The notes beneath the pieces are model-generated. The model saw only the letters and a list, made by a program, of their open reading frames with translations, searched no databases and was not told the DNA's origin. Below are positions 25,091-33,594 of a stretch of DNA of 37,427 nucleotides, one piece after another; position 1 is the stretch's first letter, and each line of letters starts with the position of its first letter. Source of the stretch: Gammaproteobacteria bacterium (GTDB lineage: Bacteria; Pseudomonadota; Gammaproteobacteria; Eutrophobiales; Eutrophobiaceae). The stretch lies in the NCBI GenBank assembly GCA_024278135.1, contig JAJRTU010000322.1, positions 1-37,427 of the forward strand, given 5' to 3'. The translations under genes and the position numbers were made by a program.

Positions 25091-25603
25091 ATGGCAGTGA
25101 TAGATAAAGTACTAGTTGGTGAAGCATTGGTGGGTGACGGCAATGAAGTTGCACATATTGACTTGATCATGGGGCCACGTGGAAGCGCCGCAGAAACAGC
25201 TTTCTGTAACGCTATAACCAATAATAAGGATGGTTTCAGCACCTTGTTGGCGGTGGTATCACCTAACCTGGCCTGCAAACCCAACACCATTATGTTTAAC
25301 AAAGTCACCATGAAAGGTGCAACCCAGGCTGTGCAAATGTTCGGCCCGGCTCAGCGCGCCGTTTCCATGGCGGTGATGGACTGTGTAGAAGACGGGACCA
25401 TTCCAGCAGACGAAGCGGACGATATCTTTATTTCTGTAGGTGTGTTTATCCATCGGCTGGCAGAAGATGATGCCAAGATCCAGGATTACAACTACGAAGC
25501 GGTCAAGTTATCGATCAAGCGTGCAGTCGCCGGCGAACCAAAGGCATCTGAAGTATTGAGCAAGCGTGGATCAGCTGATCATCCGTTCCAGGCCCACTCA
25601 TAA
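25091..25603 (+). CDS. fae: Formaldehyde-activating enzyme
   Basis: Condenses formaldehyde with H4MPT to methylene-H4MPT; the entry point of the pathway and typically one of the most abundant proteins in methylotrophs. 170 residues. [19 protein letters not shown] carries the catalytic histidine (AHID). Further family stretches are [23 protein letters not shown], abbreviated [27 protein letters not shown], and [19 protein letters not shown] at 25079-25084 is ideally placed for the ATG at 25091; an upstream in-frame start at 25076 would bury this site and is rejected. A strong terminator follows at 25645, ending the H4MPT row. The gene has its own leader with hairpins, so it may also have its own promoter. 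Confidence 0.97.
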   Translation: MAVIDKVLVGEALVGDGNEVAHIDLIMGPRGSAAETAFCNAITNNKDGFSTLLAVVSPNLACKPNTIMFNKVTMKGATQAVQMFGPAQRAVSMAVMDCVEDGTIPADEADDIFISVGVFIHRLAEDDAKIQDYNYEAVKLSIKRAVAGEPKASEVLSKRGSADHPFQAHS

Positions 25604-25644
25604 TCTCAGATTAACTCCTCAGGGTTTATCAGCAGCAACACACC

Positions 25645-25669
25645 CCCCGGCTCCGGCCGGGGTTTTTTT
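25645..25669 (+). terminator. Rho-independent terminator of the fae operon
   Basis: CCCCGGC (25645-25651) pairs perfectly with GCCGGGG (25656-25662) around a TCCG loop of the stable UNCG type, and seven T follow. It lies 42 bases after the fae stop codon. Confidence 0.95.
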
Positions 25670-25670
25670 G

Positions 25671-25933
<263 letters not shown>

Positions 25934-25976
25934 TAATTGCCGGGAATCCACGCTCGGAATTCAAGCCCCTGCCAAA

Positions 25977-26669
25977 TCAAACCGATGAATATTTTTCCAG
26001 CGCCTGAGTGCCTATTTTCCCCTCGTGCAGTGCTGTTGCCAGTAACACACCCGATACATTCTGAGTATATAAGCTCAGCAGATCATCTTCATCCCGTACG
26101 CCCCCCGCTACATAAACGCGTTTGTTGCCTGCCAGTGCCTGTATTTGTGCAAGACGGAAGGTATCGGGCCCCTGATGGCTGCCGACACGGCCAAGAGACA
26201 TAATGATAATGTCTTCCGGCCAGGCATCAATATCCTTCAGCACACTGTGATCCCCGATAAATTCATCGTCAAAAAAGTCCAGCGATAATATTGTGCTCAA
26301 TGCGGCATGTTTGTTGAGTAGTTGTTGCTGCGTAATACCGGTTTCGGAGGCGATGATATGGCGAAGCCGGGTTTAAGGAATGGTTGTCGGATAAGTATGT
26401 TTCCCCGCATCAAGCCAGAAACAGACATCAGGATGGTGATGTAACAATTCGCTGATAATCTTGTCATTGTTTCCGTCATCTTTGATAGCATTCAGGTCAG
26501 CTATATATATGTTCGTGAACGGATACAGGGACAAAAAGCCCTTGATCACCGCCAGGGGACTTGAACCATGACATAATGGTGTCTGGATTTTTTTGTAGCT
26601 CTCACGATGCCCCCTCCGGGCATGGACGACGTTTCCAGCAAAGAGATCAATGACGGGAATAATGAACAT
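25977..26669 (-). pseudogene. HisA-like H4MPT-cluster protein interrupted by an in-frame TAA
   Basis: The N-terminal part (IIPVIDLFAGNVVHARRG, YIADLNAI, FWLDAG) and the C-terminal part (ILSLDFFDDEFIG, MSLGRVGSHQGPD, YVAGGVRDEDDL, LLATALHEG) together make one 230-codon TIM-barrel protein related to HisA (the COG1411 type found in H4MPT/methylofuran clusters). The two halves are in the same frame: reading continues through TAA at 26375-26373 into TRLRHIIASETGI without any shift. A single base change (for example from CAA, GAA or AAA) would restore it. It may be a fresh pseudogene, a sequencing error, or less likely a readthrough case. Its function in intact form is not established; context suggests a cofactor synthesis step. 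Its start at 26669 is 27 bases from the divergent mfnD-like gene. Confidence 0.85.
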
Positions 26670-26696
26670 TGCAGAATCGATAACAAATAATAACCA

Positions 26697-27674
26697 ATGA
26701 AATGTATATTTGTTTGTGAGTTTATCACCTGCGGAGGTATGCGTAACAGGGAGTTGCCCTGTTCATTGCTGGCCGATGCAGAGCGAATGTATCAGGCCCT
26801 GTTGTCAGATCTGCGGCAAATTGATGATCTTGATATTGTCACCTGTCGGGATGATCGGCTGTCCGGCGTGCTTGAATCTGTCGCCAGTATCACGCAGGGC
26901 GACGATGCGTGGAAATATTGGCGGCGCTGTATGGAAACAGCCGATCTGGCATGGTTGATTGCGCCGGAAACTGACGGTGTATTGTTGCGACTCAATAAAA
27001 TGGCCCGGCAAAGTGCCTGCGAACTGATTGCCTGTGATGATGATACAGTCGAATTGACGACGAGCAAGTATGCAACCAATAAATATTTGCTGGAGCAGGG
27101 TATCCCGGCCTTGATGAGTCTCAGACTGGATGACGAGTGGCTGTCCGATGACAGAGCCAGCGTTGTGAAACCTGACAATGGTGCCGGCAGCGAACAATGC
27201 TATTTTTTTCAGAATAGTGCGGAAATGTTGTCCTGGAAAAACAGCCGGGAGGCTGGTTCGCAGTATATTCAGCAGCCCTACCTGCCGGGTATTTCCGCCA
27301 GTTTGTCGGTGCTGTATGCCCGGCAGTACACGCGATTGTTGGCCTGCAACAGGCAAATGGTGGGTCTCAGGCAGGGGATGCTGGTGAATGAGGGCATCAT
27401 CGTCAACGGTTTACAGGAATATTTTGCACCACTTGAGGCACTGGCTGTTGAAATCGGTAAAAAGCTTCTCGGCTTGCGTGGCTATGTGGGGATTGATCTG
27501 GTACTGGGGGAGTCGGAGATAACAGTCATTGAAATCAACCCACGATTGACCACCGCCTACGCCGGCTTATCTGAGGCACTGAATACGAATGTCGCCGAGT
27601 TGGTCATTAATACACTGCAAAGGGAAAATCAGGGAAGCTTTTATGACAATAACACGATCCACGCAGGAGTTTGA
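26697..27674 (+). CDS. mfnD: ATP-grasp ligase, MfnD-like (tyramine-glutamate ligase family)
   Basis: 325 residues with an ATP-grasp fold: ATP-binding region with TTSKYATNKYLLEQGIP and SVVKPDNGAGSEQCYFF, and the metal-binding end VIEINPRLTTAYAGL, where Glu and Asn bind Mg. In archaea MfnD joins the first glutamate to tyramine in methanofuran synthesis, and methylotrophs carry homologues for methylofuran, which has tyrosine/tyramine and a polyglutamate tail. That assignment rests on the family and on the adjoining mfnF- and mfnE-like genes. The ATG at 26697 lies 27 bases from the start of the divergent HisA-like gene, so the promoters must overlap coding sequence. The next gene begins 2 bases after its stop. 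Confidence 0.85.
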   Translation: MKCIFVCEFITCGGMRNRELPCSLLADAERMYQALLSDLRQIDDLDIVTCRDDRLSGVLESVASITQGDDAWKYWRRCMETADLAWLIAPETDGVLLRLNKMARQSACELIACDDDTVELTTSKYATNKYLLEQGIPALMSLRLDDEWLSDDRASVVKPDNGAGSEQCYFFQNSAEMLSWKNSREAGSQYIQQPYLPGISASLSVLYARQYTRLLACNRQMVGLRQGMLVNEGIIVNGLQEYFAPLEALAVEIGKKLLGLRGYVGIDLVLGESEITVIEINPRLTTAYAGLSEALNTNVAELVINTLQRENQGSFYDNNTIHAGV

Positions 27675-27676
27675 AT

Positions 27677-28723
27677 ATGCCTGACAAAAATTATATTGGC
27701 TGGGATATTGGTGGTGCCCATTTAAAGATGGCTTATGTGCATGCTGATGGAGCGGTGTCGCAGGTCGAACAGCATGCCACTCCCTTGTGGCAGGGGCTGG
27801 GTAGTCTGCGGAGCAGATTAATCGACATAAGCCTCCGGCTTCCTGTTGATGGACTGACCCATGTTGTGACGACCACGGGCGAGCTGGCTGATCTGTTCCA
27901 GGACAGGCAGGAGGGTGTTCAGACCTTGTTGAGCGAGTTTTGTCAGGTTTATGACAGCGGGCATGTACTGGTGTATGCGGGTCCGGCAGGGCTGATTCCG
28001 GCAGCCGAGGCGGCTGAGCAATATCAGCAGGTAGCCTCGGCAAACTGGCACGCCACAGCAGAGTACGTCGCCGGACGGAAAGAAGAGGGCATCCTGGTGG
28101 ATATCGGCAGTAGTACAACGGATTTAATTCCCTTTAAAGGGGGCAAATTGTGCCATCGCGGTTATAGCGATCAGGAACGCTTGCGTTATGATGAGCTGCT
28201 TTACACCGGCATGGTTCGTACTCCCCTTATGGCCATCGTCAGGAGGCTGCCCTGTGCCGGTGAATGGCAGACGATGGCAGCCGAACAGTTCGCCACCATG
28301 GCAGATGTTTATCGCATTACCGGTGAACTTGATGAATCCAGTGATCTGCTGGCCGCGGCGGATGGTGGCGGTAAAGAAATACTGGACAGCATACGTCGAG
28401 TGGCACGTATGCTCGGCGAGGATATTCGAGATGCAAGTTCGAACAAGCAGTATTATCATCTTGCCCGCTACCTTGCTGAAGAACAGATTCATATGATCAA
28501 TCAATCCCTGCACAGGGTGATCTCTACAAACCCTGCTTTTGGCGAGCCCTGTCTTATCGGGGCTGGTGTCGGCCGTAGTTTGGCAGCGAAACTCGCTGCA
28601 AGAAACAATTACCTGTATACAAACTTTGAACAGATCCTGGATGTGAATGAGAATCAACAAACCAGAGCAGCTGATTGTGCAACAGCGGTTTCAGTGGCGC
28701 AGTTAGCCAGGTTGGCGGGATGA
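27677..28723 (+). CDS. mfnF: Hydantoinase/oxoprolinase-like C1 pathway protein, MfnF-like
   Basis: 348 residues of the actin/hexokinase-like hydantoinaseA/oxoprolinase superfamily, the group once called 'probable H4MPT-linked C1 transfer pathway protein'. Features: N-terminal phosphate loop IGWDIGGAHLKMAY, central ILVDIGSSTTDLIPF (second phosphate motif), and C-terminal LIGAGVGRSLAAKLAA. Archaeal MfnF couples the aminomethylfuran unit to glutamyl-tyramine in methanofuran synthesis, so a matching step for methylofuran is likely here. CAGGAG at 27665-27669 supports the ATG at 27677; a TTG at 27671 is also in frame. It ends in an ATGA overlap with pabB. Confidence 0.87.
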   Translation: MPDKNYIGWDIGGAHLKMAYVHADGAVSQVEQHATPLWQGLGSLRSRLIDISLRLPVDGLTHVVTTTGELADLFQDRQEGVQTLLSEFCQVYDSGHVLVYAGPAGLIPAAEAAEQYQQVASANWHATAEYVAGRKEEGILVDIGSSTTDLIPFKGGKLCHRGYSDQERLRYDELLYTGMVRTPLMAIVRRLPCAGEWQTMAAEQFATMADVYRITGELDESSDLLAAADGGGKEILDSIRRVARMLGEDIRDASSNKQYYHLARYLAEEQIHMINQSLHRVISTNPAFGEPCLIGAGVGRSLAAKLAARNNYLYTNFEQILDVNENQQTRAADCATAVSVAQLARLAG

Positions 28724-30105
28724 CATCAAAACTGACGGAAATTCCCTACCGGCGTAACTCGGCTGATTTATTCAGTCTTATCGTTGCCGAACCCTGGAGT
28801 ATTTTTCTCGACAGTGGCTACCCGAATACTGACAGAGGTCGCTATGACTTCATGTCCGCACGCCCTTACAAGACCTTGACCACCTACGGAAGCCTTACCT
28901 ATATTGACGATGGGGAGAATATCCGTTGCTCGGAGCAGGATCCCTTTGAACTTATCAAATCATCTCTTGGCAAGCGCAGTCATAATCTGACCGATCTGCC
29001 ATTTTGTGGTGGTGCCATGGGGTATTTCGCTTATGATCTGGGAAGGAGAATCGAATCATTACCTGCATCTGCCCGGCATGATATTAATATACCGGATATG
29101 GCCATTGGTCTGTATGACTGGGTTGTGGTCGTGGATCATCACAAGCGTCAATCCTGGTTGACAGGACAGGAGCGCAACGCGGGTACGGAGCGGGAATGGT
29201 CAGAACTGAACGCATTATTTCATTCCGAAGCTTATTTGCGACCGGAAAAGTTTTCTGTCCGTTCAGAAGTGCAATCCAACATGGACAAGAGCGCCTATGC
29301 CAGGTCCTTTGATAAAATAAAACGCTATATACGTAATGGTGATTGCTATCAGGTTAATCTGGCACAGCGATTCAGCGTGGAAGTTCGTGGCGATCCCTGG
29401 GCCGTTTATTTGCAATTGCGCGAGAGCAACCCTGCTCCGTTCGCGGCCTATTTCAATTCGCCGGATGGATCTATTCTGAGTTCATCTCCCGAGCGCTTCC
29501 TCAAAGTCACCAATGGTATGGTAGAAACCAAACCGATCAAGGGGACGATTCGACGTGCCAGCTATGCCAATGAGGACAAGGCTCTGGCCGAACAATTACT
29601 GGAAAGTGACAAGGATCGTGCGGAGAACCTGATGATTGTAGATCTGATGCGCAATGATATCGGTAAAAATTGTGAAACAGGTTCGGTAGCGGTACCCAGG
29701 TTGTTTGCACTGGAAAGTTACGCCACTGTGCACCATCTGGTCAGTACGGTAAGTGGCCATATAAGGCAGGATCGGCAGGCGCTGGATCTGTTGCGAGGCT
29801 GTTTTCCCGGTGGTTCCATTACCGGCGCACCTAAATTACGGGCGATGGAAATTATCGAAGAACTGGAACCACATCGACGAAATATTTACTGTGGTTCCCT
29901 GGCGTACATTGGTTATGACGGCAACATGGATTCCAATATTGCCATTCGCACTCTGGCTCATCACAGGGACAGAGTGTATTGCTGGGCAGGTGGCGGTATT
30001 GTTGCCGACTCAAAAATGGAGTCGGAATATCAGGAGTGTTTTGAAAAAGCAGCGCCAATGCTGAGGTTGTTTTCAGACGGCATGACTAAACATGTGGGTA
30101 GTTAA
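28720..30105 (+). CDS. pabB: Aminodeoxychorismate synthase component I
   Basis: Makes 4-amino-4-deoxychorismate from chorismate for p-aminobenzoate, the aromatic precursor of H4MPT and folate. 461 residues, chorismate-binding family. PIKGTIRR carries the lysine typical of aminodeoxychorismate synthase; anthranilate synthase TrpE has Ala there (PIAGTRRR-like). Other signatures: DRAENLMIVDLMRNDIG, FPGGSITGAPKLRAMEII, YCGSLAYIGYDG and AGGGIVADS. The start at 28720 shares ATGA with the mfnF stop. An earlier in-frame start inside mfnF is not needed. Location within the cofactor genes suggests it supplies pABA for beta-RFAP synthase at 20933. No pabA or pabC is in the window. Confidence 0.94.
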   Translation: MTSKLTEIPYRRNSADLFSLIVAEPWSIFLDSGYPNTDRGRYDFMSARPYKTLTTYGSLTYIDDGENIRCSEQDPFELIKSSLGKRSHNLTDLPFCGGAMGYFAYDLGRRIESLPASARHDINIPDMAIGLYDWVVVVDHHKRQSWLTGQERNAGTEREWSELNALFHSEAYLRPEKFSVRSEVQSNMDKSAYARSFDKIKRYIRNGDCYQVNLAQRFSVEVRGDPWAVYLQLRESNPAPFAAYFNSPDGSILSSSPERFLKVTNGMVETKPIKGTIRRASYANEDKALAEQLLESDKDRAENLMIVDLMRNDIGKNCETGSVAVPRLFALESYATVHHLVSTVSGHIRQDRQALDLLRGCFPGGSITGAPKLRAMEIIEELEPHRRNIYCGSLAYIGYDGNMDSNIAIRTLAHHRDRVYCWAGGGIVADSKMESEYQECFEKAAPMLRLFSDGMTKHVGS

Positions 30106-30724
30106 AATTGGTGGAAGTCTGCAAAATTCGGACTGTTTGACGGGGTGGCTGGAAGGTGTACTCAGATACGGAAGTGGCAAGGTCGTCATCGTTCCCGGCG
30201 GTGGAAAGTTTGCCGATGCAGTTCGTCAGAGTCAGTCCAAGTTGGGCTTCGATGATGCGAGTGCGCATAAAATGGCCTTGCTGGCGATGGAGCAAACTGC
30301 CCACCTGTTTTCAGGCCTGGCGCCGGAGTTACGACTTGTCAGCGATATAACATCGATTCACCATTGTCTCGCTGATAAGGGGGTTGCAGTATGGTTACCC
30401 TATAAAGAGGTGGCAAGGCAGCCCCAGATACCTGCCAGCTGGGATGTCACTGCCGACGGCCTGGCGGCCTGGCTGGCAATACAATTGCGATTCAGTTCTC
30501 TGCTGCTGGTAAAATCCATACCTTTACCGACAGGCAATCCGACTTTTGACAAGCTTGTCGAACTTGGCCTGATTGATCCCTTTATTGCCCGTCTTTCCCA
30601 TGTATCCGACCTGAAAATAAGCTGGATGGGAAAAGAAGAATGCAATCTGTTGCCCGCGCTGCTCCGGAAAAAGCCGCGATATCAAGATCGTAGAATAGTC
30701 CCTCACTCGGCAAATTCGATTTAA
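30092..30724 (+). CDS. mfnE: Amino acid kinase-fold protein, MfnE-like
   Basis: 210 residues of the aspartate/glutamate/uridylate kinase fold: VVKIGGSLQNSD at the start, VIVPGGGKFADAVRQ, and VTADGLAAWLA. Archaeal MfnE phosphorylates aminomethylfuranmethanol phosphate to the diphosphate used by MfnF, and the presence of an MfnF-like gene two places upstream supports the same step here. It overlaps pabB by 14 bases, so it belongs to the same transcript. It is the last gene of this row; no clear plus-strand terminator follows in the 124-base gap before the chemoreceptor gene. Confidence 0.83.
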   Translation: MWVVKIGGSLQNSDCLTGWLEGVLRYGSGKVVIVPGGGKFADAVRQSQSKLGFDDASAHKMALLAMEQTAHLFSGLAPELRLVSDITSIHHCLADKGVAVWLPYKEVARQPQIPASWDVTADGLAAWLAIQLRFSSLLLVKSIPLPTGNPTFDKLVELGLIDPFIARLSHVSDLKISWMGKEECNLLPALLRKKPRYQDRRIVPHSANSI

Positions 30725-30748
30725 TTTCATTATTGTATACATAAAAAA

Positions 30749-30770
30749 ATCTTCAAGATTTTGTGAAGAT
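30749..30770 (-). terminator. Terminator-like hairpin, oriented for the minus strand
   Basis: ATCTTCA (30749-30755) pairs with TGAAGAT (30764-30770) around an eight-base loop. The flank is a run of A at 30743-30749, so on the minus strand the hairpin is followed by TTTTTT. It faces the wrong way for mfnE. It might stop transcripts entering from the minus-strand nrd side antisense to the chemoreceptor gene, or be chance in AT-rich DNA. Confidence 0.35.
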
Positions 30771-30848
30771 AACCGCTACCCAGTACAGGGATTCCATTGG
30801 CAGAATATGGAAGCGATTATCAACAGGCATGAGAATTGAGAAGAAACC

Positions 30849-32045
30849 ATGGGTAATATTGTTCAAAAACTGAATCTAAGCAGGCAAATGTATTTGTTGG
30901 CAGCGACCAGTGTCGTCAGTCAGTTTATTATGTTGGGATATGTCTGGTTGACGATTTCGGAGCTGACGTCATTCAGCAGTGCCAGGATGGGAATCACATT
31001 CATCTCTGTGACAGCCTGTCTCCTTGTCGCTGGACTGGCCTACTATCTCGGCGCCTTCAATTCGGCAAGAGCCGAGACGATTGTGGGTGGTTTGCATGCC
31101 CTTGCCAAAGGGGATTTAGGTAAAAAACTCGATCTCCGAGGCAAGGACGAGTTTGCCTGGATGTGCTGGGAATATACCTGCGCCCGCAAAGGCTTTGGAG
31201 AAATGGTCAATAGTTTGATTGCCAATACCGCTCAGTTGACCTCATCAGCGGAACAATTATCCGCCATCAGCGAAAAAAGTTCTGAAGGCGCCAGTTGCCA
31301 ACAAGCCGAAGTGAAACAGGTGGCAACGGCAATGGAAGCTATGTCAGCGACAGTACAGGAAGTTGCAAAAAATGCAGGAAACGCAGCCTCTGCGGCCCAG
31401 GAAGCGGACACCCAGGCCAAACATGGACATAATGTGGTCAATGAAACCATTACCATTATTGATTCTCTCGCTGATGAGGTGACCGAAACTTCCAATGTCA
31501 TTGAGAAATTGAAAGGTGACAGCATCAGTATCGGCACGGTACTCGATGTCATTCGGGACATCGCTGAACAAACCAATTTACTGGCATTGAATGCGGCTAT
31601 AGAAGCGGCCCGTGCCGGAGAACAGGGTCGCGGTTTTGCTGTTGTGGCGGACGAAGTGCGTACGCTGGCCAGCCGTACACAACAATCCACCCAAGAGATT
31701 CAGGGTATGATTGAGCGCTTGCAGACAGGGGCCAACGAGGCAGTGTCCGCCATGGAGCATGGTAGAAGCAAGGCCCAGGAAAGCGTTGAGCAGGCCGCCA
31801 AAGCCGGTCAGGCGCTGGAATTGATCACTTCAGTTGTGGACAGCATCAAGGCCATGAATATGCAGATTGCCAGTGCTGCGGAGCAACAGAGTGCCACAGC
31901 AGAAGAGATCAACCGTAATATTGTCAATATCAGTACCGTGGCTGAAGAAAATGCGGCAGGCTCCAGACAAACATCACAGGCAATTGAAAACCTGGCTCGA
32001 CTCGCTGTAGAACAGCAGGAGCAGGTCAGTAAGTTTAACCAGTAA
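30849..32045 (+). CDS. Methyl-accepting chemotaxis protein without a ligand-binding domain
   Basis: 398 residues. Two hydrophobic helices at about residues 14-36 and 47-70 are joined by a loop of only about ten residues, so there is practically no periplasmic sensor domain. A HAMP-like stretch follows ([21 protein letters not shown]) and then a complete cytoplasmic signalling hairpin. Its tip, [38 protein letters not shown] (core [15 protein letters not shown]), is the universal CheA/CheW contact. There is no C-terminal CheR-binding pentapeptide. It would couple to a chemotaxis array elsewhere in the genome. The input could be membrane state, a cytoplasmic signal or a partner protein; I cannot tell which. 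GAGAAG lies close before the ATG. Confidence 0.92.
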   Translation: MGNIVQKLNLSRQMYLLAATSVVSQFIMLGYVWLTISELTSFSSARMGITFISVTACLLVAGLAYYLGAFNSARAETIVGGLHALAKGDLGKKLDLRGKDEFAWMCWEYTCARKGFGEMVNSLIANTAQLTSSAEQLSAISEKSSEGASCQQAEVKQVATAMEAMSATVQEVAKNAGNAASAAQEADTQAKHGHNVVNETITIIDSLADEVTETSNVIEKLKGDSISIGTVLDVIRDIAEQTNLLALNAAIEAARAGEQGRGFAVVADEVRTLASRTQQSTQEIQGMIERLQTGANEAVSAMEHGRSKAQESVEQAAKAGQALELITSVVDSIKAMNMQIASAAEQQSATAEEINRNIVNISTVAEENAAGSRQTSQAIENLARLAVEQQEQVSKFNQ

Positions 32046-32223
32046 TCTTGAGGTGTGAATTGCTCATATTGTCCGATAGCTTTGCCTGCTGCGAAGAAAC
32101 AGACAGATGTTCAAGTACACGTTGTGCGGCAGGTAAACCAAAGTCAAGCGCAACGCGATAACAATCAATAAGGCTGGTCTTGTTTTCATTATAATGTTGT
32201 CCAGCAAAGGCTTCGTGAGCCAT
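32035..32223 (-). CDS. Small protein of unknown function (62 residues)
   Basis: I do not recognise this protein. The ATG at 32223 is preceded by GGAGGA at good distance (about 32230-32235), which makes it more credible than the random small ORFs around. The product is hydrophilic with a short helix-prone segment ([21 protein letters not shown]), one cysteine and no signal peptide. Its last 11 bases overlap the 3' end of the convergent chemoreceptor gene. It lies 187 bases downstream of nrdB behind several hairpins, so it may be a separate unit or a tail of the nrd transcript. An upstream in-frame start at 32247 has no ribosome binding site. Confidence 0.6.
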   Translation of the reverse strand: MAHEAFAGQHYNENKTSLIDCYRVALDFGLPAAQRVLEHLSVSSQQAKLSDNMSNSHLKITG

Positions 32224-32283
32224 GGTTGTATCCTCCAGTCTTGTCATTATTTATGATGTCGTAAATATTGTCCTTTTTAAAAC

Positions 32284-32393
32284 ACCTTAACCCCTTCAGG
32301 GGATTAAGGTATTAATAAGAAGGCCTGGTATCTGGAAGAGGCTGGAGATACCAGGCAATGGCCAAGATCCCTCTTGGCTCCCCGCTAAGGCGG
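32284..32393. other. Array of four stem-loops between nrdB and the small gene
   Basis: Four hairpins in 110 bases: (a) 32284-32310, ACCTTAA-CCCC with TTCA loop and one bulged A; (b) 32323-32356, a perfect 11-base inverted repeat (GCCTGGTATCT / AGATACCAGGC) with a 12-base loop; (c) 32361-32378, GCCAAGA-tccc-TCTTGGC; (d) 32382-32393, CCGC-TAAG-GCGG. On the minus strand (a) is followed by GTTTTAAAAAGG, a weak terminator tail. The series may be the nrdAB 3' end, an attenuator before the small gene, or a structured RNA. Confidence 0.6.
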
Positions 32394-32410
32394 TTACGGC
32401 AAATCGAATT

Positions 32411-33559
32411 TTAATCCCAGGTCAAAGCACCCCCAGTCTGGTATTCAGTCACACGGGTTTCGAAGAAATTCTTTTCCTTTCTGAGGTTGGCCTGTTCGTC
32501 CAGCCAGGGAAGTGTGGCTTCATCCACACCCGGGAAAGGTTCTTCAGCCAGGCCCAACTGGTTTGCACGGCGGTTCGCGATGTACTGGAATTGCCCCATG
32601 TGCGCTTCGGCGGAATAACCGAGGATCGGGTCTTTCAGAATATAATCGGTATAGCTCTGTTCAGCTTCAAAAGCCTCATCCCACAAATCCCGGATCGCCT
32701 TTTTATCCAGTGTCAGTTTTTCTTCATATATAATCTGTTTAACAACGCGAATACCAAAAGAAGCATGCATCACTTCATCGCGCATGATGTATTGAAACTG
32801 CTCTGCCGTGCCTTTCATCAGGCCACGACGTTGCAGGGCGAAGATGGGACTGAAGCCATTGTAGAACCAGCAACCTTCAAAGATGGCGGCAAAGAAGATA
32901 TAAGCGATAACAAAGTTATGCAATTCTTCAGGATCAGTGAGATCAATATCAGAACGTAATACAGAATCCAGCCGATGATTTGCAATGGCAATTTTTTGAT
33001 GGATCTCGGGAACGACCCGGTAGCGGTTGTATATTTCGCTTTGATCCAGACCAATCGTTTCGATGCAGTGTTGGTAGGTCCAGGTATGCAGTGCTTCTTC
33101 GTAAACCTGGCGTGCCTGATAAATCTGCAACTCCGGCGCTGACATCTTTTCCATAACGGCCAGGCCGATATTGCGCATTGCAAGAATGTCTGAGGTGGTC
33201 AGATAGGACAGAACGTTTTCATAAACATGTTTTTCTTCGAGAGTCAGCTTGTAGCGATAGTCGGTGACATCCTGCGCCATGTTGATGTCCAGCGGTGTCC
33301 AGTGATTCTTATTGGCATTCAGGAAATAATTCCATGCCCAGGGATATTTAAACGGGGCCAGTTGATTGATATCGGTATGCCCATTGATGACGCGTTTATC
33401 ATCAGGGTTGACCGGCTTTAGACTGTCTGGAGCTGCATTTAATTTGCCACTTGCCGTACTCTCATGTGTCGGCTTGTTTAATATCTGCTCGGCCAGTATG
33501 GGCTCAAGCTTATCCGACGCGGGTACCGGCTTTCCTACAGGGTCATCCCAGTTCAACAT
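32411..33559 (-). CDS. nrdB: Ribonucleoside-diphosphate reductase class Ia, beta subunit
   Basis: Small subunit that forms the diiron-tyrosyl radical for NDP reduction. 382 residues. Iron ligands and radical residue are visible in order: Asp in LTTSD, then Glu-x2-His-x3-Tyr in EEALHTWTY (the Tyr is the radical site), Glu in AAIFEGCWFY, and Glu-x2-His in RDEVMHASF. The radical tyrosine shows it is a class Ia-like enzyme and not the radical-free class Ic. GGGAGGA lies about eight bases before the ATG at 33559; a nearer ATG in another frame stops at once. It follows nrdA by 35 bases in one operon under NrdR boxes. Confidence 0.96.
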   Translation of the reverse strand: MLNWDDPVGKPVPASDKLEPILAEQILNKPTHESTASGKLNAAPDSLKPVNPDDKRVINGHTDINQLAPFKYPWAWNYFLNANKNHWTPLDINMAQDVTDYRYKLTLEEKHVYENVLSYLTTSDILAMRNIGLAVMEKMSAPELQIYQARQVYEEALHTWTYQHCIETIGLDQSEIYNRYRVVPEIHQKIAIANHRLDSVLRSDIDLTDPEELHNFVIAYIFFAAIFEGCWFYNGFSPIFALQRRGLMKGTAEQFQYIMRDEVMHASFGIRVVKQIIYEEKLTLDKKAIRDLWDEAFEAEQSYTDYILKDPILGYSAEAHMGQFQYIANRRANQLGLAEEPFPGVDEATLPWLDEQANLRKEKNFFETRVTEYQTGGALTWD

Positions 33560-33594
33560 TCACACATTCCTCCCGGGTAATATTTGCTTTCAAA

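Noticed and set aside
26300-26375. Frameshift in the HisA-like gene
   Set aside because: The two halves are exactly in frame (72 bases from the codon after the stop to the second start); the lesion is one TAA codon.
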